NCBI GenBank assembly: GCA_018873225.1
Contig: JAEILZ010000004.1
Span: 3,782,001 to 3,846,000, forward strand
DNA: 64,000 nt
Direction of reading: 5' to 3'
DNA from: [Phialemoniopsis] sp. UDSM-2020
Lineage: Eukaryota; Ascomycota; Sordariomycetes; Thyridiales; Thyridiaceae
Part shown: one piece after another, positions 1-12,680 of the stretch
How the letters are laid out: each line of letters opens with the position of its first letter
How positions within the stretch are numbered: position 1 is the first letter of the stretch
Position numbers and translations under genes: made by a program
Notes under the pieces: model-generated
The model's input: the letters and a program-made list of their open reading frames with translations, nothing else
The model's database searches: none
Told to the model about the DNA's origin: nothing

Positions 1-999
1 TGGACCTTTCAAGAGGAACTTTGCTCCCGCAGAGCTGTGGTGTTTCTTCCGAACGTTGTCTTGTTTTCTTGCACGAAGGTTGTATGGAGGGAGGACCTTT
101 GTCTTGAAGGCGAGCAGGTCCCACCATGTAAGCCGACAGGGTTCCTCAACTCACTGCCAGCTCCCTCGGCCCATCGCATGGACCCCGAGGAACGGGTTTC
201 GATCTTCCGAGACCTGGTCAAGCAGTTCACCAAGCGAGTTCTTACACGCATTGACGACATTGAGAATGCATTTGCTGGCATTGCTGGTATGCTCGAGTAC
301 GCGATTGGGCCGCTTTACCACGGCATCCCGGAGAAGGATTTTGCTCATGTTATTGACGGCTGCTGGTTCTGGAACATGGGTGTCCGACAACGCTCGGGGT
401 TCTCATCTTGGTCCTGGACCGGATGGATCTACGCTGCAGAGCAAGCAGACACTGGCATCGCACCACTTCCGTCTCTTGGGTCCACTGTCGGCTTGCTTCA
501 GTTCTACAAGCTTGAAGGGGCATCTGTGCATCCGCTATCCTCCGATGTGCCACCGAACCTCCCCACAAGAGAGGACCTGCGAGAGCACTTCATGCCGGAT
601 TGGACTCATTTGAAACTTTGGCTGGACGAGCACGACAGTGTTCACGGGGGTCCCACTAGGGGTCTAATAGGCTTCTTTACCAGTTTGCTGTATCTGCGAA
701 TACGTGCACCTCGAGGACTAGCCGCCGGGCGGTTTCGGGAGGTCAGTGTATGCGACCCAAGCACGCGGGATGTGCTTACCACTCTCACTCTACTGGAAGA
801 CTTTTTGAAGGACAGAGAAACACTCCAACCATTCATCGCCACCGCTTACTCGAGCACAAGCCAGTCTTTCCGTCTCATGCTTGTGGAGGTCAACGATGGG
901 GTATGCACCAAAATCAACGTCACGGCTCCGAGACGCATGATTCACGAGAACAAGTGGTGGAGCCTTAGACCGGAGAAAAGATTCATCATCATGAAGTAG
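1..999 (+). CDS. HET-domain (heterokaryon incompatibility) protein, 3' part
   Basis: The frame is open from base 1 and ends at TAG 997-999, so this is the C-terminal part of a gene that begins before the window. The first codons read WTFQEELCSRRAVVF, matching the W-x-FQE-x-L-SRR segment that closes the HET domain in fungal incompatibility proteins. Then follow a segment resembling 'D..NAFAGI' (IDDIENAFAGI) and a 'R..GFSSWSWTGW' segment, both usual downstream of HET. HET proteins trigger cell death when genetically different hyphae fuse. The GTG at 37 and the ATG at 178 are internal and should not be taken as starts. No intron is needed in the visible part. Family assignment is good; the partner or recognition specificity cannot be seen. 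Confidence 0.8.
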   Translation, partial: WTFQEELCSRRAVVFLPNVVLFSCTKVVWREDLCLEGEQVPPCKPTGFLNSLPAPSAHRMDPEERVSIFRDLVKQFTKRVLTRIDDIENAFAGIAGMLEYAIGPLYHGIPEKDFAHVIDGCWFWNMGVRQRSGFSSWSWTGWIYAAEQADTGIAPLPSLGSTVGLLQFYKLEGASVHPLSSDVPPNLPTREDLREHFMPDWTHLKLWLDEHDSVHGGPTRGLIGFFTSLLYLRIRAPRGLAAGRFREVSVCDPSTRDVLTTLTLLEDFLKDRETLQPFIATAYSSTSQSFRLMLVEVNDGVCTKINVTAPRRMIHENKWWSLRPEKRFIIMK

Positions 1000-1071
1000 G
1001 GCATAAAATATTGCTGAAAGCGCTGGACAGAGCCTTCATTCCCGCTGCTACCCTGGGTTTATGAGGGTCCT

Positions 1072-2061
1072 TCATACGCTCTGCAGCGCAGTAACCTTGA
1101 GCGCACGCGCTTTCCGCGTGGCAGTAGGCTTGGGATCGAGCAGATCGAAGCCGTGCTGCAGACCAGGATAGATGTGCAACTCAACATTCACCTTCGCCTC
1201 CTTGAGCAACCGCGCGGCATACACAGTCGCCTCGGGCGCGAGGATGTCGAGACACGGGGCCTCTATGAAGGCGTCGGGCACGCCGTGCAGGCTCTTATTC
1301 TGCATCGCCGCGATGTACTCCACGCCCTCGACGTCGTCCACGGGGCCATTCGGGTCCTTCTTCAGGATCTGGGTCCACGCCTCGAGCGCCTCCTCCGGGT
1401 GCCAGCCGAGCAGGGGCTTCATCTCCGGGTTGCAGTGCGGGGTGCGGCAGTCGAGCGAAGGGTACGTCAGGAGCTGCTTGGCGGGCATGGGGCTGTGGTT
1501 CTGGTCGCGCGCGTACACGCACAGGCCCGCCGCGACGCCGCCGCCGGCGCTCTCGCCCAGGACGGCGATGCGCGCGGGGTCGATGTTGAACTCGCCGGCC
1601 TTGGACTGCAGCCACTGCAGGGCCGAGTAGGCGTCCTTGATGATGCCGACGCCGGACATCTCGGGCGCGAGGCGGTACTCGACGCTGAAGAGCTGGAGGC
1701 CGCTCTCCTTGGCCAGCAGGGCGGTGTACCTGTCCGTGTTGGCCACGGTGCACGTCACGAAGGCGCCTGGGTGGAAGTGCAGACCTGCGGATGTGGGTCC
1801 TGCCGCCGTTGAGCTCGCTGCTGTGGGAATGTACTGGTACACTGCGATGGTTGCCCCGTCCCAGGCGGTGATGTCGTGCTTCACTCGCTTGACATCATCG
1901 CACGGGTCAAAAGCAGCGGCAAAGGCGTCGAACATCTTGGGAAAGTCATTGCGCATGGCCGCGAGCTTGAAGTCGGGATTGCCTCTCTTCAAGTCTGTTG
2001 GCATGAGGGCCAGGGAAGGCGCAATCTCTGCGAACCATTGTTGGTCGATCGAGTAAGGCAT
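1072..2061 (-). CDS. Alpha/beta hydrolase of the HSL / Abhydrolase_3 type
   Basis: Intronless, 329 aa. The nucleophile elbow GESAGG places the catalytic Ser at 171. The acid is probably Asp272 (APCLDILAP) and the base His303 (GLQHGFD), the order and spacing of the hormone-sensitive-lipase family. The oxyanion-hole motif, usually HGGG, is here HFHPGAF (around residues 95-101), an unusual variant. No signal peptide is visible, so a cytosolic esterase or lactone/ester hydrolase is likely. A TATA-like element lies 100 bp upstream of the start. It stands alone between a HET gene and a 2.1-kb gene-free stretch, so context does not reveal the substrate. Confidence 0.85.
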   Translation of the reverse strand: MPYSIDQQWFAEIAPSLALMPTDLKRGNPDFKLAAMRNDFPKMFDAFAAAFDPCDDVKRVKHDITAWDGATIAVYQYIPTAASSTAAGPTSAGLHFHPGAFVTCTVANTDRYTALLAKESGLQLFSVEYRLAPEMSGVGIIKDAYSALQWLQSKAGEFNIDPARIAVLGESAGGGVAAGLCVYARDQNHSPMPAKQLLTYPSLDCRTPHCNPEMKPLLGWHPEEALEAWTQILKKDPNGPVDDVEGVEYIAAMQNKSLHGVPDAFIEAPCLDILAPEATVYAARLLKEAKVNVELHIYPGLQHGFDLLDPKPTATRKARALKVTALQSV

Positions 2062-4182
2062 ATCGGATGTTCAAGGGGGTGTAAATGTGGCCTGGTGTTG
2101 TGGTATCGTTTCTATGGTGGTCTGCATCTCGAGATCAGGAACAGTGACGCCGCTTCGCGATATATAAGCTCATTCACGGAATCCATTATCCGGCGAGGCA
2201 ACGTAAAACATGTCGAAGTAGCCAAGCATGAATCCTTCATGATGATGCTCCGTGTGGTGGTGAGAATTTAGCGCCTTGTCATGGCCACTAAGATATGCCC
2301 GTCCCTGATTTTGGATCAGGGTTTGTGGGGTGCACGCGAGGGTTCCGAGGTTCGTCTACTGCAGAAGCAATACATGTATACGAGCTTGGGTCTTCTTTCG
2401 AGCCTGGGACATGGGGTGATGACTGGAAAAGTTGTGATTTCCTACGCTCTGCTTTCAACGAGGTCTTTGTCGGGCAGTAGATATTCTCGCTACCATGCTG
2501 GGTTCAGATAGACCATATACCTCTCCAGTGCTGTTAGCAGGTCTTCTTGGCTCGCACCACGCGTCCACTCACCCTCGAGCGAAGTTCGGGCGCTAAGGCA
2601 TGCATGCTGAACAAGCTGCTAAGACTCTAGTCGAGCGGTGGACGGTACATGCCTCTAACCGCACTAAGAAAAACAGAGTAGCAGCCCGGAAGTAATACCG
2701 GCGTTATGAGAAAAAATGACCGGTATTCCCCTGAATCACTACAAGCAGGGCTGGCTTCGAAAGAGGAAAGAGCTTGGATCATGGAGCCTGCTGTCATGCG
2801 ATCTGTTGATCCTTCTATTCCCTGCGGGTTTCTTGAAGTCGCCAGACGCGGCAACTCTTTCGAGTCAGACAGCGGCCAATTCTTCCCAAAACAGTGTTGT
2901 CTTGACTTGGGTCTTCCCCACCTAGCTAGGGAGCTATGAACTTGACAACCCCGCTTAAAAAGGGACCGCTACGTTAAGCTTATGCTGTATGGCACACAAT
3001 GACATGTGGGCCTCAGCCTCTCCACCCATCACTCAGCGCGTGGCTCACCTGGACCCTGTTACTTGTAGTATTTTTGCTGGTAACCACTTGACCATAGGCT
3101 GATGTTGTTTCGATAATATGGCCCATTCCCTCTCAATTGCACCGAAGCTCTGTCAAGCTCGGCCACGGAGTCTACTTGTAAGGTTGCTCGCTCAGCTGCC
3201 AAGCCGTTTCCCGGCATCTACCACCTTGGCGGAGTTGCCACGGGCGGAGTTGGCGGAGAACCACGGCGCTGTCAATCCCCCGGACACAACCCCTCTGTCT
3301 CTTGTTATTCCGTCCTCCATGTACACTGTATTTGACCCAATCTTAACAATGGAGAGTTGGAGGTTCGAATATGCGGGTTCCTGCTCTTCAACTCGTAATC
3401 AGTCCGTTCTCCTTTACTCAAATCTTGCATTTGTTGATGCACTCTTATTTATACGCGGCTGCTCCCGAGCAGTTTCAACTAGCAAGATTCAGAGTGGCCT
3501 CTCCGTACTGAGTTGGGCCATGCGACTTGTCACAAACCTTAATCCGGGGTCTGAGACAGCCACACCACCCGTTCGATGCACTGAATGTTGTTTCTGGACA
3601 AGTCGCTGCCATTTCAGGATACAATTGACGAGCAAGTCTTGAGCATCGCTTACAAAGACCTAGCGCTGGTTGTCGGAGGTGATGAGGCTGAGAGGTTAAA
3701 GTGACCGGCTGCCCGAGTGACGAGGTCCTGCTGACCTTTAGAGCAGCCACGGCGTGCAAGGACTGGGCTGACTTCTGGCACTAAATCACATCTTGCCTAT
3801 CGTCAAGAGTTCACTTCGACGGTTTTGTGACGATCCAACCCCCCGCGTCTCGACTGGCCAGTGAAATGCAAAAGCTGAGAGGGCGCCAAGGAAGGCGGCG
3901 GCGTCTCCTTGGTCTAGGCCAAGCCATCTCGTAGGCAGGAGGGTGGTAGAGGCAAACACCAGGATTTGCTGCGTTCAACTCACGACAGTATGGGTTTCGT
4001 TCAATGTTCAATGGATTGAGCATAAGTAGCAACGAAGTGCCAGTGCAGTTCCCATGCCATTCCTTGTTATTCACCACCTCATTTCACAGAGTCATTAGGC
4101 TGACTGCTCTCGTTCGACTGAAACCTCAATCTTCTCATTCCATCTGACCTCTGGTCCTCTCAATCGGCGGAATCTTCCAGTA
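2062..4182. other. Intergenic, no gene recognised
   Basis: About 2.1 kb between two divergent genes. Short open frames occur on both strands (for example 3118-3642 and 3475-3759) but none resembles a known family and they overlap one another. Apart from the TATA-like element near the left gene I see nothing functional. Confidence 0.6.
2161..2168 (-). promoter_or_regulatory. TATA-like element of the HSL-type hydrolase
   Basis: On the minus strand this reads CTTATATA, 100 bp upstream of the hydrolase ATG at 2061. It is a plausible TATA box by position and sequence only. Confidence 0.45.
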
Positions 4183-5844
4183 ATGTCTTCTACTGTCGAA
4201 ATCCCGCACTTCTGTGCGCAGAAGTTCCTCCCCGCGGTTCGAGCGGAGGAAGCCATCCAGAGGGCACTCCAGGACAACCCAGAGAACATGATTCACTCCC
4301 CAGACAGGGCTATGGCCCCTGCTGGTGGTGTCGTGCCCGGCAGAGGCATTTCTCACCCAGTGGTTGGAGTTACTGCAGCTCGACTGGGCCTGTTTGTCCG
4401 CAAGATGTGGTCCAACGGCAAAACCCTGCGTGTGCGTTTCCTGGCCGGTGGGAGCACCTACGTCCACGAGAACATCATCAAGTACGCCAACATTTGGTCG
4501 AAGTACGCCAATATTCATTTTCAGTTCGTCGAGTCTGGACCGGCCGACATTCGGGTGAGCTTCGTTCCCGATAAGTCGTCTTGGTCCTACATCGGCACAG
4601 ACTGCTCTCTCATGCCAGAAGACGAGGCTACCATGAACTACGGTTGGTTCGATGAGGAGATCACTGATGAAGAGTTCTCACGGACCGTTACGCACGAGTT
4701 TGGACATGCGATTGGATGCGTTCATGAGCAGTCCCAGCCCAATGCTGACATCCATTGGGACAAGGAATTCGTGTACAAAGTCCACAGACAACAGAATCCG
4801 CCATGGTCCAAAGAAGCTGTCGATTCAAATATCTTCATGCGGTACACTAAAAGGGACGTATCATCTACTGCATTCGATGCCACTTCGATCATGGAGTACC
4901 CCATTCCTGCGGAATGGACGACCGATGGCTTCACAATTGGCTGGAACACACGGCTGAGCGCGGCTGATATCGCGTTCATTGGAAAGATGTACCCAAAGAA
5001 GTCCAAGCAGTTTGGTGACCCGGCCGACAACTTGGAGATCGGAGTCTTCAACACCATGTCGGATCTGTCGCCAGGTGCTACGGCAAAAGATCACCGTACT
5101 ACCATCAGCTTTGCCAAGCCTCACTCCTCTCAGCCTGAGTTCGTCGTTGGACTCAACTTCCTAGACTTCGACAATTCCCGTAACCTCCGGATCAGATCCC
5201 TGGTCGAAGCCGTCCAGCCTACCCAGGCAGTACTCAACCTTCAGTCCTGGGACGACACCATCCAGTACGCCTCGGGCGTGTCCTGGTTCCTCTACCCTTC
5301 TGACGACAAGGACTTCCAGCACGGCTCCGTCACCACCAAAGATGCTCATACACAGCAGAAGATCACCTTTAATCACGAGTACTCCGCTGCTCCAAAGGTA
5401 CTCGTCTTCTTCACCGCCCTGGACATTGACAAGTCAGCAAACTGCCGAGTCAAGACTTATGCTTCGGAAGTGACCACGACTGGCTTCCAACTGAACATAG
5501 AGACTTGGTCCAACACCAAGCTCACTGAAGGTGGAGTCTCCTGGGTTGCTATTGCGGCCGACAAAAAGGGCGTCGCTACTGGAACTTTCAACACCGAGGA
5601 TGTCAGACCTTCCACTGCCCCACAGCCCAACAACCAGAGCACTGTTACCTTCAATCCGGAATTTAACAAGCCTCCAAAGCTATTCATGGCTTTGAACATG
5701 CTGGATGTAGACAGGGGTACGCAGACTCGTGTTCGTCTCTCTGGCAGTAGCATCTCGGGCGAGCAGATGGAGTGGCACATTGACAGCTGGGGTGACACTA
5801 CGCTGTACGCGGCTGGAGCGACTTACATTGCCATCGAGAGCTAG
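4183..5844 (+). CDS. Astacin-like zinc metallopeptidase with three H-type lectin domains
   Basis: Intronless, 553 aa. The zinc motif HEFGHAIGCVH spans residues 171-181 (ligands His171, His175, His181; general base Glu172). A Met-turn, SIMEY, follows at 235-239 with its Tyr, as in astacins (M12A). The C-terminal half holds three tandem H-type lectin repeats at roughly residues 306-371, 392-456 and 486-551. Each has an F..P...P..(V/L)...(N/A)..D.D pattern, a W(D/S/G)(D/N)T motif and a hydrophobic end (SWFLY, SWVAI, TYIAI). H-type lectins bind GalNAc-like sugars in snail and slime-mould proteins. No signal peptide or transmembrane segment is visible at the N-terminus (MSSTVEIPHFCAQ), which is odd for a peptidase with sugar-binding repeats. 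Substrate is unknown. Confidence 0.85.
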   Translation: MSSTVEIPHFCAQKFLPAVRAEEAIQRALQDNPENMIHSPDRAMAPAGGVVPGRGISHPVVGVTAARLGLFVRKMWSNGKTLRVRFLAGGSTYVHENIIKYANIWSKYANIHFQFVESGPADIRVSFVPDKSSWSYIGTDCSLMPEDEATMNYGWFDEEITDEEFSRTVTHEFGHAIGCVHEQSQPNADIHWDKEFVYKVHRQQNPPWSKEAVDSNIFMRYTKRDVSSTAFDATSIMEYPIPAEWTTDGFTIGWNTRLSAADIAFIGKMYPKKSKQFGDPADNLEIGVFNTMSDLSPGATAKDHRTTISFAKPHSSQPEFVVGLNFLDFDNSRNLRIRSLVEAVQPTQAVLNLQSWDDTIQYASGVSWFLYPSDDKDFQHGSVTTKDAHTQQKITFNHEYSAAPKVLVFFTALDIDKSANCRVKTYASEVTTTGFQLNIETWSNTKLTEGGVSWVAIAADKKGVATGTFNTEDVRPSTAPQPNNQSTVTFNPEFNKPPKLFMALNMLDVDRGTQTRVRLSGSSISGEQMEWHIDSWGDTTLYAAGATYIAIES

Positions 5845-6056
5845 ACAGCAAGAGTAATTGGCTCGCCAGCAACAAATTTGTTGCTTCACCGACTTCGAGT
5901 TTTATTCTGGATGGCGTTTTATGCGACTTTTTCTTAGTATCTCTCGTCTAAATCCGACACCTCAATTGGTCTGTTCTTATGGGATAGCAATAATAGGCCC
6001 TTTAGCCCCAAGAAAAATTTGCAGTTCTTTCTAACAATATGACTGCTAAAGCTTGC

Positions 6057-7753
6057 TCATGTACACCTGCGGGCGATAGTCACACGGATGTCCTTGACCG
6101 GCTTCTTCACGCCCGTGCCAGGTATCATGTTGGGCAACTGCCACGTCCCGCCCACTTGCTCAATGTCCCACAGGCTGATGATAGCACTGCCCATGGACAA
6201 GATCTCCCGCTCGGCGAAAGTCCGCCCCTTGCACATCGCATGGCCCATGCCCCATGGCCGTAGCCTCCCATATCGAGCCACCAGCTTGCCCTCCGAGTCG
6301 GTCTCGAGGAAGCGCTCTGGGGCGAACTTCTCTGGGTCGGCAAACACAGACGGGTCGTGGTTGATAATCGAGAGTGGCGCAGATATGAAAGTTCCGGGGT
6401 TGATGTTGTGTTGCAGGCTCCCGTCCTTTATCGAGACCGGTTTCTCCACGTAACGGATCGAGGTCGGCTCATTCGTGAGGCGGTAAGACTCAAAGACACT
6501 CGCTTTAAGCAGTGGACAGCTCTTGGCGAGCCCTTGAATGTCCATGGAAACAATTTCCTGAGACTGCGTGTCGGAAAGCTTGACGAATGGGGTGATCTCT
6601 TCGCGGACTTTCTGGACCAGTCCTGGCGTAGAATACACGTAGGTCAGGAACCAGAATAGCAGCGCTTGCGTATTGGCGTTCTGGCCCCAGAAGATGGTCA
6701 TATCCAAAGCTGCTCGCTGCGTGATGGTCCACCCGTCCCGAGCATAGACTTTGTTCCTGTCGAAAGGAACGAAGCTCACGTCGGACATGTCGTAGTCAGG
6801 GTCGACCGGCCCACCCTGCTGAACCTGGTCAACGCGCCGGTATATGTCCTCCAGCGCCAAAAGTAGTCGCGTTCGGGCCGCGATGCCCTCTTTGAAGACC
6901 TTCAAGGGAGCCCATGATGGCAAGCCGATGATGAGCAGGGGGAAAGCGTCGTTGTCAAACTTCCAAAAGTCGTCGACCATCGTGGGGTTCTTGTCCAGGA
7001 AGTCTTTGCCGTAGAGCTGCGGTACCGCCATGCAGAATCCAAAGTCCCTCACCAGGCTCTGGAAGTTCGCTTCGACGAGGCCTGGCTTCCCAGGCAGCTC
7101 GGGCCTGATCACTCGCATATCCGCAGAGAGCTCCCACCGCTTCATACTCTTTGGGTCTGAAGAGAAGGAGACAAACTGCGCACCGCGCTCGGCCACGCAA
7201 GCCCTCTCGATAGCAGCGGTCGCGGCAGCCTCGTTGAGGAACTGCCTCTCCACAACCACGCCGAGGTCCTTGTAGGACCTGAGGATCTTTTGCCTCAGGT
7301 CGGGAGAGTCGACGCCGCCAAACACGCGCGTGAAGAGGGTGTACTGGACTGGCTCGGCGTTGAAAGTGTGCATTGGCTGGGCCATGACGCGGTCCATACC
7401 GGGAAGGTCAACAAGGATCTGATGCACCGTTGAGACGCCAAATAATGAACCTCCATATCGCCGGATCGCGGAGCTAGATCAATCTCGTCAGCCAATTTTC
7501 TTTAGCATTGCCATGATTTGAAGTGTTCGACGTACAAGATACGTTTGCCAGGCCCGTCACCTCGCAGGACATAGCCGGCGATTCCGACCTCGATGATTGC
7601 CCATACTGGAAAGACCTTGTCCGGCTTCGACTTGCTGGTGAGTTTATGGAGAAGGAGAGCACCAAGGCAAGTTAATAGCAGCTTGTAAACGAAGTGGAGC
7701 TCAGAGAACGCCGACAGCGCCTGAGCAACGGAGCGCTGTACAGTCAAATCCAT
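6057..7753 (-). CDS. Cytochrome P450, CYP7/CYP8-like
   Basis: Two exons: 7753-7536 and 7473-6057, 544 aa. The 62-nt intron (7474-7535) has donor GTACGT, branch CTGAC and acceptor CTAG. Splicing restores KRIFSAIRRYGGSLFG. The N-terminus carries one hydrophobic anchor (FVYKLLLTCLGALLL), so the enzyme should sit in the ER membrane. The heme loop is RPWGMGHAMCKGR with the thiolate Cys at about 487; the usual first Phe of FxxGxxxCxG is Trp. The K-helix ExxR appears as ESYR. The I-helix reads FWGQNANTQALLFW instead of the usual (A/G)GxDTT. This Asn-containing form is typical of the CYP7/CYP8 (sterol 7-alpha-hydroxylase / prostacyclin synthase) group. A sterol-like or oxygenated lipid substrate is an inference from that resemblance. 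Confidence 0.9.
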
Positions 7754-8270
7754 ACTTTCGCTTTACACATGGACTGTGTAGAAAAAATAATACCCGGCAG
7801 CGACAGGAAGTTAAAAATGCTACGAAAGAAGCCTTGTCGATTACATTTATGGCTTCTGTCACTCGTCTCGCAGCCCCTGTCCTAATGACTTAGTGCTGAC
7901 AGCAACGTAATGATCAGGAAGATGGATCCCTGGTTAGTGCTGATACGTTCTGGAAGGCTGAATCCTGCCAGCCCAGTCGAAGCGCCTTGGCAGAGGTGAT
8001 TAAGCTTAAAGCCTGATTATCTGGCCCTGTCAAGACCCTTGGAAATCATGTTTTCAGAATATCGCAATGCTTTTAGATACCCTTTGACCTTAGGGGGGCC
8101 GAGGACCTTCACTGACTTCCTAAAGAGGTAAACAGAGGGAAACGTAGCGGGACTAGAAGAGGATCAGGGTGTCTAATCTCGCCTGTTTGGGCCAAGCTTG
8201 GACTCGGCGACGTGGTGTGGGGGCCAAAACTTGCAGTACACTGCCTCTACGGATTACTGAGCACGTCCTT
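7754..8270. other. Intergenic, no gene recognised
   Basis: About 520 bp between the P450 start and the carboxylesterase stop. It must contain the P450 promoter and the esterase 3' UTR. I see no coding frame of interest and no clear motif. Confidence 0.5.
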
Positions 8271-10030
8271 TCAGGGTCCAAAAAGGAAGCCCATCATAAT
8301 GCCCGACAGCTTTTCATATCCCACCTTGTCAGCAATCTCCATTGTCTTCTGCTTCCGCGGATCGCCGGCACGCAGCGAGCCAAACGCCAGATCCTCCCGC
8401 CCCTCCGCGCTCTCCGTCCAAGGCTTGCAGGGTTGCTCGCCATACATGAAGCTGATGATCGACATAGCAAATTGCTGCGCTATCTTTACGTTCTCTTCAC
8501 TCAGCACATGGTTGTAGTTCTGGAACAGGAATGCAATCTCCAGAATGTGAGTCGCGTATCCCTTGAGCGCACCGTCCCACGGGTTCGGAACGGCGAAGCG
8601 GTAGAAGTAGCGCTTGTCGTTGGGCCAGCCGGTCAGATAGTGCTTGGCGGGCACGGCCAGGACGTCGGTGGCCAAGGACGCGATGGCCTCCAGAGCATCG
8701 GCCTGCGACATGTTCTCGGAGACGTTATAAGCTTTGATGATGTCGTCGGCGTATTCGGGCAGCGCCTGCTTGAGGTATCCCGGGAGTTTGTTGCCCACTT
8801 TGTCAAGCTTGCCCAACATCCCCATGATCATAATGGATGCCTTTGCAAAATGTCAGCATCTGTAATGACTTCTCAGCTAGGTAGTTGGTGCTTACATCGT
8901 GTTCGTTGTTTCCAATGAAGATCTCCTTGCACCAGCCCCTGTGTTTCTGCTTCTGAGCCACAAGGGTAGATGTCTGCGACTCCTGAAACAGGTCGCCATC
9001 GACAGCAAGTCCGGTGAACATCAGCGGGGTCTTTTGAACAAGATCTTGAATGGAAACCTTCTCGAAAGCTTCTTTGGACGCGTCGATTCCAAGAATGCCC
9101 GCCAGAGTGCTGTGCCGAAATCAGCGAAAACGTCAAAACCCATACTTGGTCAGGCAAGACCTACTTCAACTTTTCTTCCTGCTTCTCACTCGTCGCCATC
9201 GGACCAAGGAGGGCAGTACCTCCCGCCGGAATGACCTTGTCGAAGAGAGGTTTGTCCTGGTACAGTAGGGCAGAGATGATCCCAGAGCCCGCACTGTTGC
9301 CCAGCGCGGTGACATTGTTGGGGTCGCCTCCAAAGCCTGCAATGTGCTTTCGAACCCATTCAAAAGCAATGACGGCATCCCTGGCCCCCAAGTTGCCTTT
9401 GATACCGGCCTTAGGACTCGCAAGCCAACCTGCGGCTCCGAGACGGTAGCTAGCCACCCCTGTCAGTATCTGGCAACTGGGTTGCTTGAAACCCTCGCGG
9501 CACACTTACTTGATATTGACGGCGCTGATCGGGCGCCCCTGGGAAGAGGCCAGCGCCACGAGCTTAGCCTGATCGTAGTGAGGCCAGGAGTTTGCACCGA
9601 CGAACAAGGCTCCACCGTGAACGAAGACAAGAACTGGCAGCGCTTTCCCCGATGCACCTTGAGGAACGGTGATGTTCAAGTTTAGGCAGTTGAGCTCATC
9701 CTCCGGTTGCAGCTCTGATGGCAATGCCTGCTGGATGAACATCTGCTCGTTCGGAAAACCATCTGCGGGCTGCGGAGAGGATGGTCTGGAGATATCTGGT
9801 CAGCTAGATGTCGCTGTCCTCGAAACGGTCGGGACCGGTGCAACTTGCCCCCAGTTTGTGGCGTCGATGTCTCTTTGCTCAAGTGGAACTGACTCCGCAA
9901 AGCGCTGCTTCACAGTTGCATACTTGATACCGCGATATTGCTGTACGCCTTCCTCTAGGGTCAAGCCTGTAACTTTTCCGAGACTCGGATGATCAACGGA
10001 GACATGTTGCCGTCCCGCCGCTTGGCTCAT
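8271..10030 (-). CDS. Type B carboxylesterase (COesterase family)
   Basis: Five exons: 10030-9836, 9769-9510, 9449-9165, 9109-8896, 8840-8271 (1524 nt, 507 aa). Introns 2 to 4 are clear: GTAAGT..CTAG, GTAGGT..ACAG, GTAAGC..AAAG, 55-60 nt each. The first intron's donor is ambiguous (GTCCCG at 9835 or GTTTCG at 9826); both are in phase with acceptor CCGCAG at 9770. Family signs are the oxyanion segment FVHGGALF, VNINYRLGAAGWL, and the nucleophile elbow GNSAGSG with Ser at about 204 (the common form is GESAGG). The downstream GNNEHD and ATHILEIAF segments probably hold the acid and the His. There is no signal peptide, so it is likely intracellular. It is divergent from a vanillyl-alcohol-oxidase gene 495 bp away, which suggests it releases a phenolic alcohol or acid from an ester. 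The ATG at 10030 is preferred over one at 10105, because homology begins just after it. Confidence 0.88.
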
Positions 10031-10524
10031 TGTTTCTCTTTTAGAAGTGGGGTCGGGGATGACACAAGATGTCTCTTCACCAGAACGTTCTTCTTTGAAA
10101 AGCACACTCTTTGTGTACTTATCGTAAAGAGATGAGTTGGTATCAGGTCTCAGAAGACGCTCGAGAAAGGAAGTGCCTCTTCAAGTTCTTCTTCAGGTAT
10201 GGAATTGGGGCTGTCATTCCGCGGATCCGGTCAGCATGTCTTGGCGCAAATGCGGGGTCGGAAGCCACTTTTACGACACGGGGGCGAGTGGGCGCACCGG
10301 AGCCATCGGCCGGTCGGCATTTCTTTAGCAGATGCAGTCAAGTACACCAAACCGGCAGATCTAAGAGTCCGAGTTACATCGCGGGGTAAAATAAGCCAAC
10401 CACCACCCTTTGGCCTTTGGGGGGGATAAGTTGTGAAATCTTTCCGTGAATTGTGTACTCGTGAAGAACTACCTTTCAGGGACTCCCTGCGTTCAAATTT
10501 TGGCCGCAACAGCACTCGGCAAGT
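10031..10524. promoter_or_regulatory. Shared divergent promoter, carboxylesterase / VAO
   Basis: A 494-bp region between two oppositely directed starts. It contains the stretch GGGGGGATAAG near 10420-10430, which includes a GATA site. Joint control of the two flanking enzymes is inferred from the arrangement. Confidence 0.5.

Positions 10525-12680
<2,156 letters not shown>

Noticed and set aside
7467..7476. CGCGGAGCTA copy near the P450 intron acceptor
   Set aside because: Lies in coding sequence and acceptor of an unrelated gene; taken as a chance match and as a caution on the motif.
10031..10105. N-terminal extension of the carboxylesterase from an upstream ATG
   Set aside because: The extra residues are not of signal-peptide type and family similarity begins after the ATG at 10030.
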